Shown: positions 14,811 through 21,583 of the stretch, piece after piece | Numbering within the stretch: the stretch's first letter is position 1 | How the letters are laid out: every line of letters begins with the position of its first letter | The notes under the pieces: generated by a model | The model's database searches: none | The model's input: only the letters and a program-made list of their open reading frames with translations | Told to the model about the DNA's origin: nothing | NCBI GenBank assembly: GCA_963609725.1 | Contig: CAVDLI010000017.1 | Location: 1-24,770 of the forward strand | Reading direction: 5' to 3' | DNA length: 24,770 bases | Origin: UBA9732 sp963609725 | GTDB taxonomy: Bacteria > Spirochaetota > Spirochaetia > Sphaerochaetales > Sphaerochaetaceae | Position numbers and translations under genes: made by a program

Positions 14811-15689
14811 GAACAACTTTCTGAAAAAAATACAAATGCTGAATGTTATAAGAAATCATCACAAGATGCATCTCTTTGGAAAAATAAACTAGTTGTGATT
14901 AGAGGAGCAGGGGACCTTGCAACAGCTGTAGGCCTTAGACTTCACAATGCAGGATTTGATGTTATTCATCTTGAAGTCGAAAAACCCACAGTAATTAGAA
15001 GAACTGTATCTTTTGCAAGCGCATTGTTTGACAATACAGCAACGGTTGAAGGCGTTACAGCTCGTAAATGTGAAATCCAAGATGCATTACGGGTACTAGA
15101 TAATGGAGAAATTCCTGTTGTTGTAGACCCCAATTGCACTATTTTAGAAAAATACCAACCATTTGCATTAGTTGATGCAATCATTGCAAAGAAAAATCTT
15201 GGAACTAACAAAGCAATGGCCCCTTTCACTGTTGCTCTAGGCCCCGGGTTTACAGCTCCACAAGATGTTGATGCTGTAATTGAAACTCAAAGAGGCCATA
15301 GACTTGGTGTAATTATCAAAAATGGCAGTGCTGCTGCAAACACAGGTATTCCAGGAATAATAGGTGGTTATGGAAAAGAGAGAGTTATGCATTCTCCCAC
15401 AAGCGGCATTTTCAAAAGTGTCGTTTCAATTGGAGACATTGTAAAAGAGGGCCAAATTATTGCAAATATAGAAACACAAGATGGCAAGCAAATCCCTGTC
15501 GTTACAGCAATATCTGGTAAAGTGCGGGGCCTACTTCATGATAATCTTTCAGTCCCAACTGGCTTTAAGGTTGCCGATGTCGACCCACGTGGCGAATTAG
15601 CTGACCATTTGACTTGTTCTGATAAGGCACGCGCAATATCGGGCTCAGTATTGGAAGCTATCATGAGCTATCTTTCAAATAGGTTTTAA
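14736..15689 (+). CDS. yqeB: YqeB, selenium-dependent molybdenum hydroxylase system protein
   Basis: A 317-residue protein of the YqeB (EF2563-like) family, which co-occurs with YqeC, SelD and selenium-dependent xanthine dehydrogenase-type enzymes. The core starts near residue 50 with KLVVIRGAGDLATAVGLRLH, a Rossmann-like glycine-rich loop. It continues through a segment with VVDP and ALGPGFTAPQDVDAVIET, and ends with a compact beta region (SPTSGIFKSVVSIGDIVKEGQ). The biochemical step is unknown. The first 25 residues are five imperfect copies of a five-residue unit (MQNSN type) encoded by a 15-nt minisatellite, giving an unusual extension of about 48 residues that I do not recall from other members. 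The first ATG is supported by AAGGA at 14724-14728 with 7-nt spacing. It overlaps yqeC by 14 nt. Confidence 0.9.
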   Translation: MQNSNMQNSNIQSSNIQNDDIQNSSEQLSEKNTNAECYKKSSQDASLWKNKLVVIRGAGDLATAVGLRLHNAGFDVIHLEVEKPTVIRRTVSFASALFDNTATVEGVTARKCEIQDALRVLDNGEIPVVVDPNCTILEKYQPFALVDAIIAKKNLGTNKAMAPFTVALGPGFTAPQDVDAVIETQRGHRLGVIIKNGSAAANTGIPGIIGGYGKERVMHSPTSGIFKSVVSIGDIVKEGQIIANIETQDGKQIPVVTAISGKVRGLLHDNLSVPTGFKVADVDPRGELADHLTCSDKARAISGSVLEAIMSYLSNRF

Positions 15690-15712
15690 GGGCCAAAGAG
15701 CACAATTGATAC

Positions 15713-16552
15713 ATGATAAAGCAAAACGTAGAAAGCCAAAAATCCAAAAAACTCTCTGTTCTTGTAACTGGTGCAAGTGGCGGCATGGGGCGCTCTGTCT
15801 CTTTAGCGCTACGAGACATGGGATTTGTCGTCTTTGCTCTTGACAAGGCCTCTTTTGCGACCAATGAGAAAGATGGAATAATATCTTTTGAGACCGATAT
15901 CACTAATCCCTCATCCCTGAATGCTACATTTCAAAAGATTAAGAACCTCACAGACAACATTTTTGCAATAATCCATTTTGCAGGCATATACACTATGAAT
16001 TCTCTAGTTGAAATATCAAAAGAAGAATTTGAAAAATCGTTTAGAGTTAACCTCTTTGGAGCGTTTTTAGTAAATAAGACTTTCTTACCTCTTTTGAAAT
16101 CGAATAGTAGAATAATTATGACAACAAGTGAACTTGCACCACTTGACCCACTACCTTTTACAGGTTTATATGCAATCACTAAAAGTGCTTTAGACAAGTA
16201 TGCATATTCTCTTGCAATGGAATTACAGCTCTTAGATATTCATGTTTCTGTCCTTAGAGCCGGAGCTGTAGATACAAACATGATTGGAGCATCTACTACT
16301 GCTCTTGAAAAGTTTTGTGCTAATACACAACTGTATGAATGTAATGCAAAACGATTTAAGAGTATTGTTGACAGTGTAGAATCCAAAAAAATTAAGAGCG
16401 AGCAAATTGCAAAAAAAGTAATAAGAATACTTAGAAAGAAAAACCCAGCATTTGCATACAATATAAATCGCAATAGATTATTGATACTCTTTAACTTGCT
16501 TCCAAAACGCATTCAAATGTGGCTTATCAAGAAAATTCTTAGTACAACATAA
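15713..16552 (+). CDS. Short-chain dehydrogenase/reductase (SDR) of unknown substrate
   Basis: A 279-residue NAD(P)-dependent oxidoreductase of the classical SDR family. It has TGASGGMG (residues 19-26, dinucleotide loop), a DIT motif at 62-64, HFAG (88-91) in place of the usual NNAG, and the catalytic set N113, S139, Y153 and K157 (YAITK). Asp44 after beta-strand 2 (ALDKA) suggests NAD(H) preference, though this is an inference. The C-terminal 50 residues are basic and hydrophobic (LLPKRIQMWLIKKIL) and may touch the membrane, as in some lipid- or sterol-type SDRs. It starts 23 nt after yqeB with only a weak SD and shares its direction. Whether it belongs to the molybdenum/selenium pathway or is a passenger cannot be told. 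Confidence 0.88.
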   Translation: MIKQNVESQKSKKLSVLVTGASGGMGRSVSLALRDMGFVVFALDKASFATNEKDGIISFETDITNPSSLNATFQKIKNLTDNIFAIIHFAGIYTMNSLVEISKEEFEKSFRVNLFGAFLVNKTFLPLLKSNSRIIMTTSELAPLDPLPFTGLYAITKSALDKYAYSLAMELQLLDIHVSVLRAGAVDTNMIGASTTALEKFCANTQLYECNAKRFKSIVDSVESKKIKSEQIAKKVIRILRKKNPAFAYNINRNRLLILFNLLPKRIQMWLIKKILSTT

Positions 16553-16565
16553 AGTGTGGGCATTC

Positions 16566-16659
16566 ATTTCTACTGATTTTTGTAAATTTTAGACATTTTA
16601 GTAGAAATTTCTACTGAAATCCCCCAAATTTTCTATTTTTAGTATATCATAATACTAAA
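16566..16659 (+). promoter_or_regulatory. Palindrome-rich control region upstream of the nuclease-like gene
   Basis: ATTTCTACTGA occurs at 16566-16576 and 16607-16617. Together with AGTAGAAAT it makes the perfect 16-bp palindrome AGTAGAAATTTCTACT (16600-16615). Closer to the gene, TTTAGTAT (16638-16645) and ATACTAAA (16652-16659) form an 8-bp inverted repeat with CATAAT (16648-16653), a possible -10, spanning its spacer and right arm. The layout suggests operators over a promoter. The protein that binds is unknown. Confidence 0.5.
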
Positions 16660-16668
16660 GGGTCCAAA

Positions 16669-17466
16669 ATGAAGCAAATTATTGAGACAATTAAGCAAGA
16701 ATTAGCAAACCATGAGAAGCAAATCTCTGTGCTTGAAGCAAAATTAGACAGCGCTGAACATGGAAAACTAGAAATAAAGTTAATTCATGGGAAAAAGAGA
16801 TTTGCAAGGTATCTTCCCAGTGAAACTAGATATGAATATCTAGGAAACGCCAAACTTGATACCGTTAAGGCACTAGCACAAAAGCGCTACGATACCAATA
16901 TTCTCAAAATTCTCAAAAAGCGGCAACTTGTACTTCAGAAGGGCCTTAAGATTTTAGAATCTTCAAATAACATTCTAGAAATAAATAATGTTTACGATAG
17001 TTTGCCTAGTGAGATTAAGCAATTTGTGAACCCCGTTGTATTTATGAATGAAGATTATATCAAGGACTGGCAGAACATATCCTACAGAAAACTTAATATC
17101 CCTCCAGATATACAATATTATACAGCAAAGGGAGAGCGGGTTAGGTCTAAGAGCGAGATTATCATAGCAGATCGCTTAAATCTTTTAGGTGTTCCTTATC
17201 ATTATGAATATCCAATTGATCTTAAATTCACCACTCTATATCCCGATTTCATTGTCCTTAACACTCGTACGCATAAAACTTATGTCTGGGAGCACCTTGG
17301 CATGCTTGATAAGTCTGATTACGCCACAAGAGCAAAAGAGAAATTAGAGTTGTATGCAAAAGGAGACATACTTCTTGGCAAAAATTTAATAGTGACATTT
17401 GAGACTTCTCAAAGTGCATTAGATACAAAGTACTTAGATTTTCTTATAAAAGAGTATTTGAAATAA
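16669..17466 (+). CDS. Uncharacterised PD-(D/E)XK nuclease-like protein
   Basis: A 265-residue soluble protein. The N-terminal 35 residues are a probable coiled coil (IIETIKQELANHEKQISVLE). The C-terminal half has the order expected of a PD-(D/E)XK endonuclease fold: VRSKSEIIIADRL with E163, a hydrophobic strand after YHYEYP, YPDF with D193, and a strand ending YVWEHLG with E208. The last motif has E-H rather than the usual E-x-K, so the catalytic lysine is displaced or absent. I recall similar small proteins from gut anaerobes but no assigned function. DNA cleavage, repair or defence are all open. The ATG at 16669 has AAAGG about 8 nt upstream. It is a single gene behind a palindrome-rich promoter region and convergent with nnr. 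No methylase or helicase partner is near. Confidence 0.75.
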   Translation: MKQIIETIKQELANHEKQISVLEAKLDSAEHGKLEIKLIHGKKRFARYLPSETRYEYLGNAKLDTVKALAQKRYDTNILKILKKRQLVLQKGLKILESSNNILEINNVYDSLPSEIKQFVNPVVFMNEDYIKDWQNISYRKLNIPPDIQYYTAKGERVRSKSEIIIADRLNLLGVPYHYEYPIDLKFTTLYPDFIVLNTRTHKTYVWEHLGMLDKSDYATRAKEKLELYAKGDILLGKNLIVTFETSQSALDTKYLDFLIKEYLK

Positions 17467-17491
17467 AAAGAAATTATTGGAGTACAGTCTC

Positions 17492-19093
17492 TTAGAAATA
17501 CTCGCTTATTGCATCTTTTATATTCTTAGCAGTATCGCCTGCTGTCATACTAATTGGATTTGATTTTTCTTGTGCAATTTCTCCAGCTCTCCCATTAATG
17601 TAAGAAGCAGAAGCAACAACAAAAGGCAAGAAATCTTCTCTTTTTATAAGATTCTTATCTTGTAATGTCCACGATAAAACGGCAGCCAAAATCCCAGAAA
17701 GAACATCTCCGCTACCGGCTGTTGCCATACCAGGACAGCCTGAATTTGTAAGATAAGTGTATTTTCCATCAGTTACGATTGTAGCAGGACCTTTTAGAAG
17801 AAGTGTAATACTGTGCTTTGTTGCAAAATCTTCTGCCTCTTTTATGGGATTAGCCATAAAAGTGTCTATTTCACATCCCAGAAGTCTTGCAAATTCTTTT
17901 GCGTGTGGAGTTAGAACAATAGAGCATTTTGCATTTTTTAGTATTAAACTATCTTCTTTTAAGAGATTTGAAAGAACAGTAAGACCGTCTGCATCAATAA
18001 TGAGAGCTCCAGTATAAGACAAAATAATATATGAAAGCATACGTTCTATTTGCTTAGAAACTCCAATACCCATACCAAAAGCAATAGTTCTCACACTAGC
18101 CATAAGAGCATCTATTTCTTCTTTTACAAACTGAATTTCTCCGTCAATGGAAGACATTGGATATAAAGTGCTTTCAAGTATTTGAGAGACAAGTGCAGGA
18201 CATAAAGATTTTGCCGTTGCAATTTTTACAACTCCAGCACCTGAGCGCATTGCAGCATTAGCAATAGACGCCAGTTTTATAGCCCCGCAATATTTCAAAG
18301 AACCACCAACAAGAGCAATATATCCAAAATTCCCTTTGTTACAATAATTGGGACGGCTCTTGAAAACACTCTTAAAATCATTATGCTCAAGAACCCAATA
18401 AGGCCTGTCAACATTATCAATACCAATATTGCAATTAATATGTTCTTTCATGACATCTTTTGCCATATTAAGAAAATGTCCTGGCTTGTAACTTCCAATT
18501 GAAACAGTCAAATCTGACACAACGCACAGCTTTGAAAGACCATTATTGCCATTAAGGCCACTATTAATATCAACCGATATTCTATACGCACAGCTTTCAT
18601 TTATATTTTCAATGACGCACTTGGCAGGGCCTGTTACATCACCCAAAAACCCTGTCCCAAAAATGCAATCCACGATAGTACTAAAACTTGAAAAAAGATT
18701 GTCTTTCTTTTCGCAAAGGCCGATATTATTGTCTTTCTTTTTATCAAAATTAACTTTTCTAGTATCAAGGGTGCTAAGGTCAACGACCTTGATACCTTTT
18801 TCAATACATTCATTAAGATAGAATGCCCCATCAATAGATGCTTTTTGTGAAAGTCTAAAAATTGTACAATCAATATTTGAGTCAAAAAGAAATTGTGCTA
18901 ACACATATCCATCACCTGCATTGTTTCCACTGCCACACACAATAGCAACAGGTTCTTTCCATAGTCCTTTGTTATTTACAGAGTCAAATACAGCTTTACC
19001 CGCGCAAAACATAAGATCACGGCTGGAGGTTTTTGTTTCTATAGTATGTGCATCACTTTTTCTCATGTTTTCAACAGAAAGCACTTTTATCAT
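17492..19093 (-). CDS. nnr: Bifunctional NAD(P)H-hydrate epimerase / ADP-dependent NAD(P)H-hydrate dehydratase
   Basis: A 533-residue fusion that repairs damaged NAD(P)H hydrates. The N-terminal YjeF_N/NnrE epimerase (about 1-230) has GSGNNAGDG (54-62) and an Asp in IVDCIFGTG (140-148). The C-terminal NnrD ribokinase-like dehydratase (about 240-533) has GNFGYIALVGGS (254-265), DADG (367-370), LTPHAKEFARL (394-404) and NSGCPGMATAGSGDVLSG (450-467), the ADP/catalytic loop. Both halves look complete. A GGAGG SD sits 10 nt before the ATG, and SD plus start codon are contained in a copy of the dispersed repeat. It is the last of three minus-strand genes with the MBL hydrolase and the RNA-binding protein, 34 nt after the former. 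Housekeeping role in the cytoplasm. Confidence 0.96.
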   Translation of the reverse strand: MIKVLSVENMRKSDAHTIETKTSSRDLMFCAGKAVFDSVNNKGLWKEPVAIVCGSGNNAGDGYVLAQFLFDSNIDCTIFRLSQKASIDGAFYLNECIEKGIKVVDLSTLDTRKVNFDKKKDNNIGLCEKKDNLFSSFSTIVDCIFGTGFLGDVTGPAKCVIENINESCAYRISVDINSGLNGNNGLSKLCVVSDLTVSIGSYKPGHFLNMAKDVMKEHINCNIGIDNVDRPYWVLEHNDFKSVFKSRPNYCNKGNFGYIALVGGSLKYCGAIKLASIANAAMRSGAGVVKIATAKSLCPALVSQILESTLYPMSSIDGEIQFVKEEIDALMASVRTIAFGMGIGVSKQIERMLSYIILSYTGALIIDADGLTVLSNLLKEDSLILKNAKCSIVLTPHAKEFARLLGCEIDTFMANPIKEAEDFATKHSITLLLKGPATIVTDGKYTYLTNSGCPGMATAGSGDVLSGILAAVLSWTLQDKNLIKREDFLPFVVASASYINGRAGEIAQEKSNPISMTAGDTAKNIKDAISEYF

Positions 19094-19107
19094 TTTGCAA
19101 AAACCTC
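19091..19107. repeat. Dispersed repeat, copy D, overlapping the nnr start
   Basis: CATTTTGCAAAAACCTC matches the right arms of copies A and C over 17 bp. Read on the minus strand it is GAGGTTTTTGCAAAATG, whose GAGG and ATG are the nnr SD core and start codon. Confidence 0.8.
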
Positions 19108-19127
19108 CTTGTCAGGTATTGCAAGTT

Positions 19128-19772
19128 TTAATTACTGTTTTCTTGCGTATTATCTTTATCTAATGTTGCTACAAGATAAGGATAAAAATTTTTGAAATCT
19201 CTTATTGTTGTAGGATCACCATGCCCCGGAAGTACATTTATATTTGGATTAAGTTTATATAATTTGTCTAAAGAATTTCTCATATCAATGTTAGAGCCTT
19301 CAATGTCTGTTCTTCCATAGCAACCCTTAAATAGAGTGTCTCCGCTTATGAGAATGTTGTCTTTTTCATCTAAGAGACATATAGAGCCTTTTGTATGACC
19401 CGGTGTATGAAGAACAGTAAAAGGGCCAATAGTAGAATTATCTTTCAGCAGAAGATTTGGAGTAGGTAATGGGCCGTCGTTACGCCCAAGGTGTGAAAAA
19501 CGTCCATTAAGTGGCTCGTGTTCTCCAACAGCAAAAATAGCATTTGGATAAGCCATACAAAGTTCTTGTACTGCACCAACATGGTCAAAATGTGCATGAG
19601 TGAGAATTATGTGTGTCACATCTCCATTTATCTCTTGCATTATTCTTTTAGGTGAAAAACCCGGGTCAATGACAGCACAAAATCTAGATTTTATGCCGTC
19701 ATTGGAGCATGTGTCCTCAATTATGTAACAATTTGTTTGTAAATGACCCACACGAATGCTTTTAATCTGCAT
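19128..19772 (-). CDS. MBL-fold metallo-hydrolase (glyoxalase II-like)
   Basis: A 214-residue cytoplasmic metallo-beta-lactamase-fold hydrolase. Metal ligands are all visible: THAHFDH (H59, H61, D63, H64), HTPGHTKGS with H126, GDTLF with D145, and LPGHGDPT with H184. This set and the short length match the YcbL/GloB-like type II glyoxalase group, which hydrolyses thioesters such as S-lactoylglutathione or analogous thiol adducts. The true substrate in this organism is unknown. The start lies inside the end of the RNA-binding protein gene (11-nt overlap) with AAGGA as SD, so the two are coupled. nnr follows after 34 nt, which fits a metabolite-damage repair operon. Confidence 0.92.
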   Translation of the reverse strand: MQIKSIRVGHLQTNCYIIEDTCSNDGIKSRFCAVIDPGFSPKRIMQEINGDVTHIILTHAHFDHVGAVQELCMAYPNAIFAVGEHEPLNGRFSHLGRNDGPLPTPNLLLKDNSTIGPFTVLHTPGHTKGSICLLDEKDNILISGDTLFKGCYGRTDIEGSNIDMRNSLDKLYKLNPNINVLPGHGDPTTIRDFKNFYPYLVATLDKDNTQENSN

Positions 19773-20277
19773 CTTTTTCCTTACTGTAATTTATTTTAAC
19801 TTTACGATTTTTATATATTTGTCCATTAAGTGACTCTATAACATTATTTGCAGCATCTTTTTTGATATAAATGAAAGAATAACTTGGTTTGTAAGCTATA
19901 GACACAATATCAGAAGCTTTGAGATTTGCTTTTTCACAAATAAATTGTGCAAGTTCTTTTGGTGAACTTTTGCTTGTTTTTCCAACATTGATATAAAAAG
20001 GCACAGCATCTTCTAGTGAAGTTTTGTTCGCTGATTTGTGTTCATCATTTTTGCTATGTGCTTGTCCATTGCTTCTTGGACGGCTTGAAGCGCGCCTAGA
20101 GTTTTCATTTTGAGTCATAAAAAGGTAAGCAAGAAGATACCCTCTCATAGTAAGAGGAACATTCTTTCTCATAATTTTTCTTATTTCTTCAAGTTCTTTT
20201 GGGTCATTGTAGAGTTTCATCTCTTCTACAAGTTCTTTGAATTTTTGACCTCTAATATCTGTAATGGTTTCTGCCAT
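19762..20277 (-). CDS. Stand-alone DbpA-type RNA-binding domain protein
   Basis: A 171-residue protein with a helical N-terminus (about 1-55), a polar Ser/Arg/Asn/Lys linker (56-88) and a C-terminal DbpA-like RNA-binding domain (about 92-166). The latter starts PFYINVGKTSKSSPKELAQFI and ends NGQIYKNRKVKINYSK, an RRM-like fold normally attached to DEAD-box helicases where it binds a 23S rRNA hairpin. No helicase core is present here, so this may be a helicase-free ribosome or RNA adaptor. An upstream in-frame TTG (20328) is rejected in favour of the ATG at 20277, which has AGGAG 8 nt upstream. It is first gene of the minus-strand operon. RNA binding is inferred from the domain; the target is unknown. 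Confidence 0.82.
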   Translation of the reverse strand: MAETITDIRGQKFKELVEEMKLYNDPKELEEIRKIMRKNVPLTMRGYLLAYLFMTQNENSRRASSRPRSNGQAHSKNDEHKSANKTSLEDAVPFYINVGKTSKSSPKELAQFICEKANLKASDIVSIAYKPSYSFIYIKKDAANNVIESLNGQIYKNRKVKINYSKEKDAD

Positions 20278-20383
20278 TTCATTATCTCCTGTGTTATGAA
20301 GTTCTTTCAAAACAGCTTTTACGCGCAAAGCTTATTTTTCAAAAACTTCTTCTAAATAGTATTTTTTTGTGAAGTGCTGTAAA

Positions 20384-20413
20384 AGTATACAACATTTTGC
20401 TTTTAATTTGCAG
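20384..20413 (-). promoter_or_regulatory. Promoter of the RNA-binding protein/MBL/nnr operon
   Basis: On the minus strand CTGCAA (20408-20413) is followed after 18 nt by TATACT (20384-20389). This leaves a leader of about 100 nt before the ATG at 20277, which contains a weak relative of the dispersed repeat. Confidence 0.5.
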
Positions 20414-20433
20414 ACGGTTTTTTGAGTATATGT

Positions 20434-20439
20434 TACAAT
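20434..20439 (+). promoter_or_regulatory. Candidate -10 box of the coiled-coil gene
   Basis: TACAAT lies 7 nt before the ATG at 20447, and no SD is present, so the transcript may be leaderless. The nearest -35-like hexamer (TTGCAG, 20408-20413) is 20 nt upstream, a poor spacing. Confidence 0.35.
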
Positions 20440-20446
20440 TTGTGTC

Positions 20447-21583
20447 ATGGCTGGACTTACTAGTGAAATAGAAGTACTTAGAAAAGAGATGGAAAAATCT
20501 CAAAATGACCTCTCTGTCTTACACATGGAACTTGGTGAAGTTGCAGCAAAATGGCATGATGCAATAAATTACTCGCCCTGCCAAAATCAATATGAAAAAT
20601 TATGTGAAGTTGTCTCTCAAAAGGATGAAATAGACAGCAAAATAAACGCTTTACAAACTGCTATGGATAAAATGTCTTCTGGAGGAGAGCAAATGGCTCG
20701 TACTAAGTCTTCAATGAGAGATTTAGATGAGAAGTTTGAAACTCTAATATCCATGCTTGGAGCTGTTGCTGTTGAAATAGAGGCCTCTGGAAGACTTCCT
20801 GCTAGGCTCTCAAAATGTCTTGAGCCTATGCGTGAATATGAAAGAAAAGTACAAGACTGTGAAGACCACATTGCAAAAGCTGGCTCTGAGTCTAGAATTA
20901 TTGGTCCTTTATACAATAAGAAACTTGAGAGGCTAAAAAAAAGCTTGGATTCTGTGTTTTATCAAGTAGGTCACAAGCTTTATAAATCTGGAAATTTTAG
21001 AGATTTGCCAGGGGATCATGCTAAAGATATTCTCTCTCAAATGGAGCAGATTAGGTTTCTAAAGCGCAATTATAAAAATACACTTCTTGACCAAAAATCC
21101 ATAGTAGATGGGGCTCAAGATTCTCTTATGAATATGGGTGCATATGGAGAAGAAAGCCGTCAACTTAAAGCTTTGCAAAGTCAAGAAAAACAAATAATGC
21201 AAGTTCTTGAACAAAAATTTACAGATTATGGAGAAGTTTTGTCTGATGGCATGCAGTTCTGGCTTGATAAAGATGCGCCTGAAGAACTTATGCAATGTTG
21301 TTCTAGAATTATTGAAAAAGAAAACTCAATGGAGCGTCAAGCTCTTATTATGCAGCACCTTCTCATGGAGCGTGATATTGAAATTCATAATATGCAACTT
21401 TCTCAGCTTGCTGAGCAAATGAATCATCTCAATACTCAGGCCCTTGCAATTGAAAATCAAAAGAAAGAATTACAGCAAAAAGTTGATGCTCAACTTAAAG
21501 CTATCTCTGAGCTTAAGATGAAACAAAATAAACTTGTGCAAGAAAATCAAAGAAAGACAGAGAATATGGAGAAGTTATGTTAG
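20447..21583 (+). CDS. Coiled-coil protein of unknown function
   Basis: A 378-residue, highly charged helical protein without signal peptide or membrane segment. Heptad-like stretches cover about residues 5-90 and 325-378 (for example QLAEQMNHLNTQALAIENQKKELQQKVDAQLKAISELKMKQNKL), with a central region (about 110-300) that is helical but less regular. I recognise no enzymatic motif. The ATG lacks an SD; a TACAAT box sits 7 nt upstream. The stop overlaps the MscS start by 7 nt (ATGTTAG), so the two proteins are made together. That suggests a cytoplasmic partner or organiser of the channel, by context only. Similar proteins in treponemes are annotated hypothetical as far as I recall. Confidence 0.8.
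   Translation: MAGLTSEIEVLRKEMEKSQNDLSVLHMELGEVAAKWHDAINYSPCQNQYEKLCEVVSQKDEIDSKINALQTAMDKMSSGGEQMARTKSSMRDLDEKFETLISMLGAVAVEIEASGRLPARLSKCLEPMREYERKVQDCEDHIAKAGSESRIIGPLYNKKLERLKKSLDSVFYQVGHKLYKSGNFRDLPGDHAKDILSQMEQIRFLKRNYKNTLLDQKSIVDGAQDSLMNMGAYGEESRQLKALQSQEKQIMQVLEQKFTDYGEVLSDGMQFWLDKDAPEELMQCCSRIIEKENSMERQALIMQHLLMERDIEIHNMQLSQLAEQMNHLNTQALAIENQKKELQQKVDAQLKAISELKMKQNKLVQENQRKTENMEKLC

Noticed and set aside
20278..20328. Upstream TTG start adding 17 residues to the RNA-binding protein
   Set aside because: The ATG at 20277 has AGGAG 8 nt upstream, and the extra residues fall in leader sequence.
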